Below, piece by piece: positions 46,877-55,413 of a stretch of 64,000 nucleotides of DNA. Made by a program: the position numbers and the translations under genes. Source of the stretch: Bacteroidota bacterium. Lineage in GTDB: Bacteria > Bacteroidota > Bacteroidia > 2-12-FULL-35-15. Each line of letters begins with the position of its first letter. Position 1 is the stretch's first letter. The notes below the pieces were generated by a model. It ran no database searches. It worked only from the letters and a program-made list of their open reading frames with translations, and was not told the origin of the DNA. Location of the stretch: positions 1-64,000 of the forward strand of contig CANIFU010000005.1 of NCBI GenBank assembly GCA_947466965.1. The letters are read 5' to 3'.

Positions 46877-47503
46877 TTATCTGTTTGTGCTGTTTAACCC
46901 ACTACCGAAATCCTGGCCCGACATGAAACTGGAAGTGTTTCCAAAGTTGTTCATTCCATTGGTAGAAGTGCTATAAGGTGTTTCTCCTTGGGTGATGATT
47001 GTTTGAAAGCTTATTGTGCCGTGTTTACTTATCTTGTAGTCTAAACCAATTGCAACTCCTTTTAAGTTACCGTTTTTATTGCTAAAATTGTTTGCATCAT
47101 ACATTGCTGCTCCTGCAAAGGTTGTGCGTTTATTTAACTTGTATTGACCTTCTATAAATAGAATGTTCCCGGTCAGTGTTTTGTTTCGAGAATTTAAGAA
47201 TGCTTCATTTTGATTGACCGGCATAAACGTATTTCCGGAAATGGAATAATGCATCAATCCTATAGTTAATTTGAAATTTTCGTTCAGCTGATAAGCCATT
47301 TTCGGAGCTACAAATGTTGTATAAGCGGCGTTGTTTGTTGAATTTAAAAAGCTGACACCTGCTCCAGCAGAAATGGAGGCAGAGACCCTGTCTTTTGATA
47401 TAGACTTTGGTTTTGTCTGGGTATAATAGTCTACAGAAGTGTTTTGAGCTTCTATGAAAGAAGCAACAAATAGAAGCAATGTGAAGGTTATTAACTTTTC
47501 CAT
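46877..47503 (-). CDS. Exported protein, probable outer-membrane barrel
   Basis: A 208-residue protein with signal peptide (ITFTLLLFVASFIEAQ). The body alternates hydrophobic and polar residues in strand-like stretches (MAYQLNENFKLTIGLMHYS, LTGNILFIEGQYKLN, GVAIGLDYKISKHGTISFQ), as in small outer-membrane barrels, but the last ~30 residues are Asn/Ser/Gly-rich (NTSSFMSGQDFGSGLN) and do not form the usual terminal strand. Function unknown. Convergent with the glycosyltransferase gene. Confidence 0.62.
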   Translation of the reverse strand: MEKLITFTLLLFVASFIEAQNTSVDYYTQTKPKSISKDRVSASISAGAGVSFLNSTNNAAYTTFVAPKMAYQLNENFKLTIGLMHYSISGNTFMPVNQNEAFLNSRNKTLTGNILFIEGQYKLNKRTTFAGAAMYDANNFSNKNGNLKGVAIGLDYKISKHGTISFQTIITQGETPYSTSTNGMNNFGNTSSFMSGQDFGSGLNSTNR

Positions 47504-47649
47504 GTTAGCTTATTAGTTACCCAAATATAATAAAAAATAGTTTTTTAAAAATATATTTGTAAATGTTTAACAATTTTTTATTAAAATAATAATAATATTC
47601 AACAACTGATAATTACGTTTTTAATAATTAAAATATAATTTGACGCACT

Positions 47650-47898
47650 ATGAAAATATTTGTAAAAAATCTCGAAAGAGAAATTAATGAAATGCAACTC
47701 GAGGGATTGTTTGCTCAGTTCGGTGAAGTGCTATCAACAAAAATTGTTTATGATACGATTACCTGGGAGTCTAAAGGTTTTGCTTTTTTAGAAATGGCAA
47801 AAAAAGCCGATGGCCAAAAAGCTATTGAAGCCTTAAATGGCAAAGAAGTAAAAGGTCGTGAGTTAATTGTTCAGGAAGCAGAAGAAAGACGCAGATAA
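47650..47898 (+). CDS. RRM-domain RNA-binding protein
   Basis: An 82-residue single RNA-recognition motif. RNP2 is MKIFVKNL at the start and RNP1 is KGFAFLEM at about residues 39-46; the beta-alpha-beta pattern between them is complete (LEGLFAQFGEVLSTKIVYD). The C-terminus is short and charged (EAEERRR). Such small RRM proteins are common in Bacteroidota and cyanobacteria and bind single-stranded RNA; some respond to cold. A possible -7 element TATATTTG lies at 47552-47559, implying a leader of ~85 bases. The next gene starts 10 bp downstream. Confidence 0.92.
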   Translation: MKIFVKNLEREINEMQLEGLFAQFGEVLSTKIVYDTITWESKGFAFLEMAKKADGQKAIEALNGKEVKGRELIVQEAEERRR

Positions 47899-47908
47899 TT
47901 GTTTTGTT

Positions 47909-49096
47909 ATGAGCCAATTTAAGGTTGTTTTTTTTTTATTTTTTTATGTGCTCTTTATTTGTTGCGCTTCTGAAACTTCAGAAGATACAAGAAGGAAAGT
48001 ACTTACTTTTAGTAAGGATAGTGTTAATAAAATTTTAATAGAGATAAATGCTACTGAAAAGACAAAAAAACTGGATAGTCTCTTTAAAAAAAAGGCGACA
48101 CTTGATGGATTTAATGGTTGCGTTTTAGTAGCGCAACGCGGACAAATTATTTATAAAAATGCATTTGGCCTCTCCAATTTTAAAACGAAAGATTCACTTA
48201 CAATAAATTCATCCTTTCAACTGGCCTCAGCCTCAAAAACATTTACAGCAACAGCAATTTTAATACTTGCCGATCAGGGTAAATTACTCTTGACAGACAA
48301 TGTACAGAAGTTTTTTCCCGCTTTTCCTTACCAGGGAATTACAATTAAATTATTGCTAACCCACCGCTCAGGGCTTTTTAATTATATCTATTGCTGTGAG
48401 AAATATTGTGAAAAACCAAACAAGTATAAAAAGGGCTTGTTTGATAATGCTGCTATGATGGAAGTTATAACAACTCATACGTGTGATGTTTTTGCACAGC
48501 CAAATAAAAAATTTGAATATTCGAACACAAATTATGCAATACTTGCCTGTATTGTAGAAAAAGTTTCGGGTTTGTGTTTTGCAGATTATATGGAACAAAC
48601 TATTTTTAAGCCTTTGGGAATGAATGATACCTGGGTGCATAATCCGAAAGGAAGTATAATTCATAAAAACAAAACAATGGGGCATAAAGCATCCGGTTCA
48701 CTTGAAGATGAAACATATGCAGATGACGTAGTCGGTGATAAAGGAATATACTCAACAGTAGAGGATCTGCTTAAGTGGGATCAATCGTTTTATACAGATA
48801 ATTTACTGAAGAAAACCACCATTGAGAAAGCATTTACAGGATATAGTAATGAACATAAAGGGAAACGTAATTATGGATACGGATGGAGAATTACGGATGA
48901 CGGTAAATCGCCAAAAATTATTTATCACAATGGTTGGTGGCATGGCTATAATAGTTTGTTTTTTCGCAGACCCTCAGATCAGACAACAATAATAGTACTT
49001 GGGAATAAGTATAACCGAAGTACGTATCAGATTCAAGGCGTACTTTCTATTCTTAATTCGAATTCATCTGCTATGGATTTTGAAGGTTCCGAATAG
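47909..49096 (+). CDS. Serine hydrolase, class C beta-lactamase-like lipoprotein
   Basis: A 395-residue protein with start at ATG 47909 and a lipoprotein signal (VVFFLFFYVLFICC; Cys18 or Cys19 likely lipidated). The beta-lactamase/DD-peptidase fold motifs are SASKTF (nucleophile Ser, general base Lys), YSNTNYA (the Tyr-x-Asn box) and YHNGWWHG (in place of KTG). Family members act as DD-peptidases, esterases or D-amino-acid hydrolases; true beta-lactam hydrolysis is not implied. A tight gap of 10 bp follows the RRM gene. Confidence 0.88.
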   Translation: MSQFKVVFFLFFYVLFICCASETSEDTRRKVLTFSKDSVNKILIEINATEKTKKLDSLFKKKATLDGFNGCVLVAQRGQIIYKNAFGLSNFKTKDSLTINSSFQLASASKTFTATAILILADQGKLLLTDNVQKFFPAFPYQGITIKLLLTHRSGLFNYIYCCEKYCEKPNKYKKGLFDNAAMMEVITTHTCDVFAQPNKKFEYSNTNYAILACIVEKVSGLCFADYMEQTIFKPLGMNDTWVHNPKGSIIHKNKTMGHKASGSLEDETYADDVVGDKGIYSTVEDLLKWDQSFYTDNLLKKTTIEKAFTGYSNEHKGKRNYGYGWRITDDGKSPKIIYHNGWWHGYNSLFFRRPSDQTTIIVLGNKYNRSTYQIQGVLSILNSNSSAMDFEGSE

Positions 49097-49149
49097 CAAT
49101 TTTAAAATTTAATTTGATTAAAATCACTCATTGTAAGATCAATTAGATA

Positions 49150-49157
49150 TATCTTTG
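49150..49157 (+). promoter_or_regulatory. Putative -7 element for the coiled-coil lipoprotein gene
   Basis: TATCTTTG matches TAnnTTTG exactly and lies 31 bp before the start codon at 49189. A TTG at 49131-49133 could serve as a weak -33 element with 16 bp spacing. Confidence 0.45.
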
Positions 49158-49188
49158 CATATAATTTAATAAAAAACGTAAGATCAGT

Positions 49189-50040
49189 ATGAAAAAATTA
49201 ATTTACTTAATTGCCTTTTTGCCATTTGTAATTGCTTGTGGCGGTAGTGAAAATGAAGGTGCTTTGTCAGCAGAAGATAGCTTAACAGCAGTTTCAGGTG
49301 GACAAGCAGTGCGAATTGACAAACAAGATTCAAGTATTCAATCGTTTATCCGTGGATTTAACGAAATACAAGATAATCTGGATGAAATAAAACAAAAAGA
49401 AAAGATTGTTTCTGAAATTAGTAAAGATCCTGAAGCAAGAAAATCAAAGGAGCAGCAAATTGTTGATGATATTCAGTCTATTTATGATATCATGAATAAA
49501 AACAAACAGCGTTTGGCTTCGATGAAATCGAAATTAAAAGATTCGAATAAACGGAATGATGAATTGGAAAAATTTATTTCTCGTTTAACTCTTGAAATTG
49601 AACAAAAAGATGCTCAAATCAACGACCTAAAAGGTCAATTGGAGAAAATGAATGTTGAAATGACTAATTTGAATCTAAACTATGAGGAAGCAACTCAGGA
49701 ATCAGCAGTTAAAACAGAAAAGTTAAACACAGCCTTCTATGCTTTTGGTACATCAAAAGAACTAATCAAAAATAATGTATTAACAAAAGAAGGTGGTTTT
49801 ATCGGCATGGGTAAAACAGCAAAAATGAAAGATGATTTTAATAAAGCATATTTTACAAAAGTAGATGTTTCTGTTCTATCTGAAATTGTTTTAGGTGCTA
49901 AAAAAGCAAAGCTGGTTACAACTCATCCTGTAGGATCTTATAAGATTGAAGGAGCTGAAGGAAAAGCAGAGAAGCTCGTAATTACAAATGTGGAAGATTT
50001 CTGGAGTATATCCAAATACCTAGTTATTGTTGTTGAATAG
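49189..50040 (+). CDS. Lipoprotein with long coiled coil, function unknown
   Basis: A 283-residue protein. A lipoprotein signal (LIYLIAFLPFVIAC) puts the lipid on Cys17. A charged linker is followed by a long heptad-like coiled coil (about residues 60-175; KNKQRLASMKSKLK, DAQINDLKGQLEKMNVEM). The C-terminal ~110 residues form a compact globular part with alternating strands (KKAKLVTTHPVGSYKI, KLVITNVEDFWSIS). No known family recognised. It probably extends from a membrane into the periplasm. Own promoter-like element at 49150 and terminator at 50062-50093, so a single-gene unit. Confidence 0.78.
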   Translation: MKKLIYLIAFLPFVIACGGSENEGALSAEDSLTAVSGGQAVRIDKQDSSIQSFIRGFNEIQDNLDEIKQKEKIVSEISKDPEARKSKEQQIVDDIQSIYDIMNKNKQRLASMKSKLKDSNKRNDELEKFISRLTLEIEQKDAQINDLKGQLEKMNVEMTNLNLNYEEATQESAVKTEKLNTAFYAFGTSKELIKNNVLTKEGGFIGMGKTAKMKDDFNKAYFTKVDVSVLSEIVLGAKKAKLVTTHPVGSYKIEGAEGKAEKLVITNVEDFWSISKYLVIVVE

Positions 50041-50061
50041 TTTAAAAATAATTCACTGAAA

Positions 50062-50093
50062 AGCACTGATTGTAAAATATCGGTGCTTTTTTT
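50062..50093 (+). terminator. Intrinsic terminator after the coiled-coil lipoprotein
   Basis: An 8-bp stem (50062-50069 with 50080-50087, including one T-G pair) with a ten-base AT-rich loop and a run of Ts from 50087. It lies 22 bp after the stop and directly before the hydrolase gene. Confidence 0.85.
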
Positions 50094-50104
50094 ATTTTAA
50101 AAAA

Positions 50105-50755
50105 ATGCATCAAAAAAATATTATCATTCCCAAAACCGCCCGTTATTTTATTCTTGGAGATATAACTGATACAATTGAACAGGTTTGGTTTGTTTGTCAC
50201 GGTTATGCTCAGTTGGCGAATTATTTTATTAAGAATTTTGAAGTGCTGAATGATGGTAAAACTCTTATTGTAGCTCCAGAAGGGCTCAATCGTTTTTATT
50301 GGAAAGGCTTTTCTGATAGAGTTGTTGCTAGTTGGATGACGAAAGAAGACCGTGAATGCGATATTCATGATTATGTTAATTTTTTAAATTGCGTTTATGA
50401 TGACGTGATCTCTTCTCTTAAAAATAAAAAAGTTCGTGTAAATGTACTCGGTTTTTCGCAAGGAACAGCAACAGTTTGCCGTTGGTTAGCCAATAACAAA
50501 GTTAAGGTAGATAATTTAATTTTGTGGGCAGGTGCTTTTCCGGAAGACATGAACTTTGAAGCTGATAAAGTTGTTTTTGATGCAATGAAAATAGTTGCAG
50601 TCATTGGAAATCAGGATGAGTTTTTAACTGAAGAGGCAATCGCAATGCAATTGTTGTTTTTGAATAAACATAAAATTTCGATTGACTTGATTCGATTTCA
50701 GGGGAAGCATGAAATTAATAAAGAGGCCTTGATCCAATTACAAAAATATTTTTAG
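50105..50755 (+). CDS. Alpha/beta hydrolase, carboxylesterase/phospholipase type
   Basis: A 216-residue cytoplasmic alpha/beta hydrolase. The nucleophile elbow is GFSQGTA; the probable acid is Asp in VIGNQDEF and the base is His in FQGKHEI, placed as in the carboxylesterase/phospholipase family. VCHGYAQLA after the first strand shapes the oxyanion hole. Substrate unknown. It starts only 12 bp past the terminator of the lipoprotein gene, so some read-through or a promoter inside that region must serve it. Confidence 0.85.
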   Translation: MHQKNIIIPKTARYFILGDITDTIEQVWFVCHGYAQLANYFIKNFEVLNDGKTLIVAPEGLNRFYWKGFSDRVVASWMTKEDRECDIHDYVNFLNCVYDDVISSLKNKKVRVNVLGFSQGTATVCRWLANNKVKVDNLILWAGAFPEDMNFEADKVVFDAMKIVAVIGNQDEFLTEEAIAMQLLFLNKHKISIDLIRFQGKHEINKEALIQLQKYF

Positions 50756-50925
50756 TGATGTTGTTGCTTTTTCTTCCAATTTGAAATGACTTCTGTTAAC
50801 TAATGTATAGTTTGTTTCCCACCAATATTAACGTTTGACGCCCTTACTCCTTCTATTAATTCTGAAAAAAATATATGTACCAACATATAAATTAGATTAA
50901 CTTTACCGAAATTCCAAACTATCAA

Positions 50926-52662
50926 ATGAAGCTGCTATTTAATTATTTAAAAAATTATAAGGGATTAATACTTTTGGCACTCGCTCTAGCCACAGTTAAT
51001 CAGATTTTTTCATTACTCGATCCATGGGTATTTAAGCACATTGTGGATGATTATGCTTCAAATCCAAGCCGTCCTGATTTTGTGAAAGGTGTCGGATTTC
51101 TGATTTTACTTGCGATGGGATTTGCTATGATTTCAAGAATCGCTAAAAATTTTCAAGATTATTATGTAAATGTGATTACTCAGAAATTAGGTGCCCAAAT
51201 ATATTCTGATGGACTAAAACATTCATTAGAATTACCTTATCAGGTTTTTGAAGATCAGCGGAGTGGTGAAACATTAGGGAAATTGCAAAAAGTACGAACG
51301 GATGTGGAGAAATTGATCATGGCTTTTGTTAGCGTTCTTTTTACTTCTTTAGTTGGTGTTGCTTTTGTAATGGTATATGCCATAAAAATTCATTGGTTGA
51401 TTGCGGTTGTTTATTTTGCTTCGGTTCCTGTTTTAGGCTTCGTAACATCGATTTTGAGTAAACGTATCAAGAAGATTCAGAAGAAGATTGTTGGTGAAAC
51501 AACGGCCTTGGCAGGCTCTACTACTGAGTCTTTAAGGAATATTGAATTGATAAAAAGTTTAGGATTGGCGGATCAGGAAATTAACCGTTTGAATGGAACT
51601 ACCATAAAGATTCTTGGTCTTGAACTTAAAAAAGTAGGTTACATCAGAAGCATTAGTTTTATTCAAGGAACTTTTGTGAATTTATTAAGGAGCTGTATTT
51701 TGTTTCTTTTACTTTTTTTAATTTTCAGAAATCAATTAACACTCGGTGATTTATTTTCGTTACAAATCTATTCATTTTTTATTTTTGGACCTCTTCAGGA
51801 ACTTGGTAATATTATTAATATATACCGTGAAGCTGAAGTTTCATTAGATAATTTTCAAACAATTTTGGATATTCCCAAAGAGGTGAAACCAAAGATGCCT
51901 GTGACGGTTAGTGGAATAGAAAAATTAAAATTTTCGAATGTTAGTTTTAAGCATAATGCTGCTTCTAGTAATGCCTTAGACGGAATTTCTTTTCAGGCAG
52001 ATAAAGGTGAAACAATTGCATTTGTTGGTCCTTCTGGCTCCGGAAAAACAACGTTAGTGAAATTGCTTGTTGGACTTTATCAACCTCAACAAGGAGATAT
52101 CGAATACAATGGAAATAGTTTTAAGTTAATCGATCTGGATCAACTGAGGTCACATATTGGTTTTGTTACTCAGGATACGCAACTATTTTCTGGAACAATC
52201 AAGGAAAATTTATTGTTTGTTGCACCAAATGCTACTGACGAAGAATGTCTAGATGTTCTCTATAAAGCAGCATGCCAGAACTTGCTTGCCCGTGCTGATA
52301 AAGGAATTAATTCGATGATCGGTGAAGGAGGAGTTAAGGTTTCGGGTGGTGAAAAGCAGCGACTATCTATTGCCCGCGCACTTCTCAGAAAACCGTCCTT
52401 GCTTGTTTTTGATGAAGCAACATCTTCTTTGGATTCTATCACGGAAGAAGAAATTAGTTCGACAGTCAGATCCCTTTCTCAAAATAAAAATCAGGTAACA
52501 ATCATGATTGCTCATCGCTTGAGTACGATTATGCATGCAGATAAAATCTTTTGTTTAGAAAAAGGTAAAATTATTGAACAAGGAAAACATGAAGACTTAA
52601 TTTCTCAAAAAGGATTATATTACGCCATGTGGCGACAACAAATAGGAGAGAGACATTCCTGA
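50926..52662 (+). CDS. ABC exporter half-transporter (fused membrane and ATPase domains)
   Basis: A 578-residue type IV ABC exporter. Residues ~1-310 have six hydrophobic segments; the ATPase domain has Walker A GPSGSGKTT (Lys374), the Q-loop in VTQDTQLFSG, the signature VSGGEKQRLSIARALL, Walker B LLVFDEATSSLD and the switch IAHRLST. It works as a homo- or heterodimer to export lipids, peptides or drugs from the cytoplasm; the substrate cannot be assigned. No partner transporter gene lies beside it. Confidence 0.93.
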   Translation: MKLLFNYLKNYKGLILLALALATVNQIFSLLDPWVFKHIVDDYASNPSRPDFVKGVGFLILLAMGFAMISRIAKNFQDYYVNVITQKLGAQIYSDGLKHSLELPYQVFEDQRSGETLGKLQKVRTDVEKLIMAFVSVLFTSLVGVAFVMVYAIKIHWLIAVVYFASVPVLGFVTSILSKRIKKIQKKIVGETTALAGSTTESLRNIELIKSLGLADQEINRLNGTTIKILGLELKKVGYIRSISFIQGTFVNLLRSCILFLLLFLIFRNQLTLGDLFSLQIYSFFIFGPLQELGNIINIYREAEVSLDNFQTILDIPKEVKPKMPVTVSGIEKLKFSNVSFKHNAASSNALDGISFQADKGETIAFVGPSGSGKTTLVKLLVGLYQPQQGDIEYNGNSFKLIDLDQLRSHIGFVTQDTQLFSGTIKENLLFVAPNATDEECLDVLYKAACQNLLARADKGINSMIGEGGVKVSGGEKQRLSIARALLRKPSLLVFDEATSSLDSITEEEISSTVRSLSQNKNQVTIMIAHRLSTIMHADKIFCLEKGKIIEQGKHEDLISQKGLYYAMWRQQIGERHS

Positions 52663-52876
52663 TTATGTTTAAAAAATTGGAGTAAAGGGGTGATTGATTT
52701 TTTTTCTTTAAAGGATGTAAATTGAATATATAAAAATCCGATAAAAACTGTTTTAAACCATATTTTTTTCTTTTCAAATTTACACAACATTTTGTCGAAT
52801 ACTATACAATTATATCTGATTGAATGTACAGATTGGAAGTGTTTTCTCCTTTTATAGAATCATGAACGGGATCAGT

Positions 52877-54112
52877 CTATTGCTGATCTTTTACTCTCAC
52901 AAAAATTGTTTTGTATTGCTTTTTGCATCCACTTAAATACTTCTCCGTAACATCAACTGATCCGCTAGCTGTTGGCCAGTTAATTGTAATGGAATTGGAA
53001 TCTTTATTGTTGATGAAAATACTTCCTTCAGGAACATCCCATTCAAAAGTTGAACCTGGGTTTGCAGGAACAGAAAAAGTTACACGTTCTTTTGAAAATA
53101 GTTCATGCGGGCCTGTAATTTCGGGTGTAGGAATCAGACCAAAATCGTATGCTGTCCATAAGGTGGAGTTGTAATTTTTATCTTTTGAAAAAATGCCTCC
53201 ACGTCCTCCTTGAAAAGAACATTTTCCTGGATCTACTAACAAAGCGTGACTTAAACCGTCAACCTTATAAAAGACAACAGCATCCTTTTTCGTATTACTG
53301 TTGTAAGTCAACCGTTGTATATCTTTTACACCTGCAAATCCATCAATAGTTTCGGTAGGCTGTGTGCTAATATGGTGCAGGTTGGTCCATTGTTTCATAA
53401 TCTCTATTCCGTTTCGTTTATTTACTATCCAGTCGCTATTTCCCTGATAAATAATTATTCGTGGGTAATCTCCCTGATATGTTGGGTTTTGTTTGCGGAC
53501 AATGTTACCCCATTTTTCTGCAGATTTTATTCTCCATCCCAATAATGCCATCACGCCAGTTACCATTCCATTGCCTGCTTTGTAAGCTCCTCCAGCAAAA
53601 ATAGCTCCAGCATTAAAAGTTTCTGGATAGTCGGCCATCATAATAACACTCATTGCAGCTCCGGCTGATAATCCTGTGATAAAAATCCTGGTTGAATCGA
53701 TGTTGTATTTCAATTTCATGTGATCCACCATTTTTTTGATGGACGCATTTTCACCTTTCCCTTTTCTGGTGTGTTTCCGTTTATACCATCTGAAGCATCC
53801 TTCTGGATTGTTGATTCTCCTTTGTTGAGGATATAATACATAAAATCCGTTTTCGTCAGCTAATTTGCTCCATCCCGACTGCTTTTGAACTTTTTGAGCA
53901 CATTGTAAACATCCATGCAATACGACAACCATAGGAGCCGGTTTGGATTTATCGGCATTGGGAGGTGCATGAACAAACATTTTTATATGTCCTCTGTTTT
54001 TCCCAAAATGACGAACGCGTTTTAATTCTTGAGCGAACGAAAAATGAAAAATAAAAATGGGGATCAGTAAGAGTATTCTTTTTTTTGATAAGTCAATATT
54101 CATTCGATTCAT
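52877..54112 (-). CDS. Exported PHB-depolymerase-family esterase (CE1-like)
   Basis: A 411-residue secreted alpha/beta hydrolase. Signal peptide ILLLIPIFIFHFSFAQ. PMVVVLHGCLQCAQKV carries the oxyanion-hole HGC motif typical of PHB depolymerase/feruloyl esterase-like enzymes, and FITGLSAGAAMSVIM holds the nucleophile Ser. The base is likely the His in GLSHAL. The last ~100 residues look like an Ig-like domain (EITGPHELFSKERVTF). Substrates in the family include polyhydroxyalkanoates and esters on plant polysaccharides. The start may be ATG 54112 or the second ATG at 54103. Next to the NamZ gene, 32 bp apart on the same strand. Confidence 0.85.
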   Translation of the reverse strand: MNRMNIDLSKKRILLLIPIFIFHFSFAQELKRVRHFGKNRGHIKMFVHAPPNADKSKPAPMVVVLHGCLQCAQKVQKQSGWSKLADENGFYVLYPQQRRINNPEGCFRWYKRKHTRKGKGENASIKKMVDHMKLKYNIDSTRIFITGLSAGAAMSVIMMADYPETFNAGAIFAGGAYKAGNGMVTGVMALLGWRIKSAEKWGNIVRKQNPTYQGDYPRIIIYQGNSDWIVNKRNGIEIMKQWTNLHHISTQPTETIDGFAGVKDIQRLTYNSNTKKDAVVFYKVDGLSHALLVDPGKCSFQGGRGGIFSKDKNYNSTLWTAYDFGLIPTPEITGPHELFSKERVTFSVPANPGSTFEWDVPEGSIFINNKDSNSITINWPTASGSVDVTEKYLSGCKKQYKTIFVRVKDQQ

Positions 54113-54144
54113 TTTAGGTAATGAAAAATTAAGACAGCATAGAC

Positions 54145-55356
54145 CTATTCAAAATCGCTATACAGCAAATACTTTTTTCTTACAAGTTTGAACTTTGCAA
54201 TACCGAGTTCCCAGCTTTTTCGAATCGCATCTTCGCTTATGCCTTCTTTAATCTGTTTTTGAAGTGTTGCGTTTCCTGCATGAAAATTGAAATTTTCATC
54301 GAAGAATTTTTCTTTTTCAGGAGTGTTTGAATAGGTTCCAATCAGCCAATAAATATAAATTTTTTTTGTATCCTTCATATACTCTGTTCCAAATTCGGAT
54401 AAATTATACCCGCTGCAAATCTCTCCTTTGTACTTTGGTTCCATTGCCCCTGTTTTTGATTGAGGCGTAAACGTGTAGTTTCCTTTTGTTAAAGCTGGAC
54501 TGCCAATTACCTGAAAGGGAAGATCGGTGCCTCGTCCTATAGAAATAACGGTTCCTTCAAATAAACCCAGACTTGGATATAAATAAACAGATGCCATGTT
54601 AGGTAAATTTGGTGAAGGCCGAACGGGGAGTTCAAAAAGATCTTTGTGGACATAACCTGATATTTTGATTACTTTCAAATTGCATTTTACTCCGGCTTTC
54701 AGCCAGGATTCTCCGTTGATCATTTGTGCGTACTCGCCAATGGTCATTCCATAAACAATTGGAACCGGATGTAGACCTAAAAAAGATTTGTATGCAACTT
54801 CTAAAACAGGTCCGTCAATATAGTATCCGTTAGGGTTTGGTCTGTCGAGTAAAATCAATTGCTTGCCGTTTTCTGCACATGCCTCCATCACATAATGCAA
54901 CGTGGAAAGGTAGGTGTAAAAACGAACGCCCACATCTTGAATATCAAAAATGACAATATCTACATCCGAAAGGTCCGCTGCCGAAGGCTTCTTATTTTTT
55001 CCGTATAATGAAATAATATTTAATCCTGTTTTTATATCTTTTTCTGATGCCACTTTTTCCCCAGCATCTACCAATCCGCGAAAGCCATGTTCCGGACAAA
55101 ATACTTTTTTTACTGAAACATTAAGTGAAATAAGGCTGTCTACCAGATGCGTTTTTTTTATTAGTGAAGATTGATTCGCAACAACAGCAATAGATTTACC
55201 TTTTAATAATGGCAGGTACTCAAATGTGTGATCAGCTCCCACCTTCAAATCATTAATTGTTTTGCACGTGTTTTCGATTTGAATGATTCCTTGTGCATCA
55301 ACGAGGAAGGAATGCAATAAAATTGAAAAAATTGAAAATTTTTTAAAAAGCTTCAT
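54145..55356 (-). CDS. namZ: Exo-beta-N-acetylmuramidase NamZ-type (DUF1343)
   Basis: A 403-residue exported protein; the start at ATG 55356 gives the signal peptide (FSIFSILLHSFLVDA). The DUF1343 motifs are clear: VANQSSLIKKTHLVDSL, CPEHGFRG, VDIVIFDIQDVGVRFYTYLS, LDRPNPNGYYIDGP and SIGRGTDLPFQVIG. In NamZ, the characterised family member, the enzyme releases terminal N-acetylmuramic acid from peptidoglycan fragments, so this protein likely helps wall recycling or feeding on others' cell walls in the periplasm. Divergent from the LolC/E-like permease gene with 57 bp between starts. No other MurNAc-use gene is in the window. Confidence 0.9.
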   Translation of the reverse strand: MKLFKKFSIFSILLHSFLVDAQGIIQIENTCKTINDLKVGADHTFEYLPLLKGKSIAVVANQSSLIKKTHLVDSLISLNVSVKKVFCPEHGFRGLVDAGEKVASEKDIKTGLNIISLYGKNKKPSAADLSDVDIVIFDIQDVGVRFYTYLSTLHYVMEACAENGKQLILLDRPNPNGYYIDGPVLEVAYKSFLGLHPVPIVYGMTIGEYAQMINGESWLKAGVKCNLKVIKISGYVHKDLFELPVRPSPNLPNMASVYLYPSLGLFEGTVISIGRGTDLPFQVIGSPALTKGNYTFTPQSKTGAMEPKYKGEICSGYNLSEFGTEYMKDTKKIYIYWLIGTYSNTPEKEKFFDENFNFHAGNATLQKQIKEGISEDAIRKSWELGIAKFKLVRKKYLLYSDFE

Positions 55357-55413
55357 CTTATCTGTAAAATAGTATTTTTGTATCCAGGTTAATCTAAACA
55401 AAGCTAATAAAAT

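Noticed and set aside
47909-49096. True class C beta-lactamase (antibiotic resistance)
   Set aside because: The fold motifs are present, but KTG is replaced by HNG and the protein is a lipoprotein; most such Bacteroidota proteins are peptidases or esterases.
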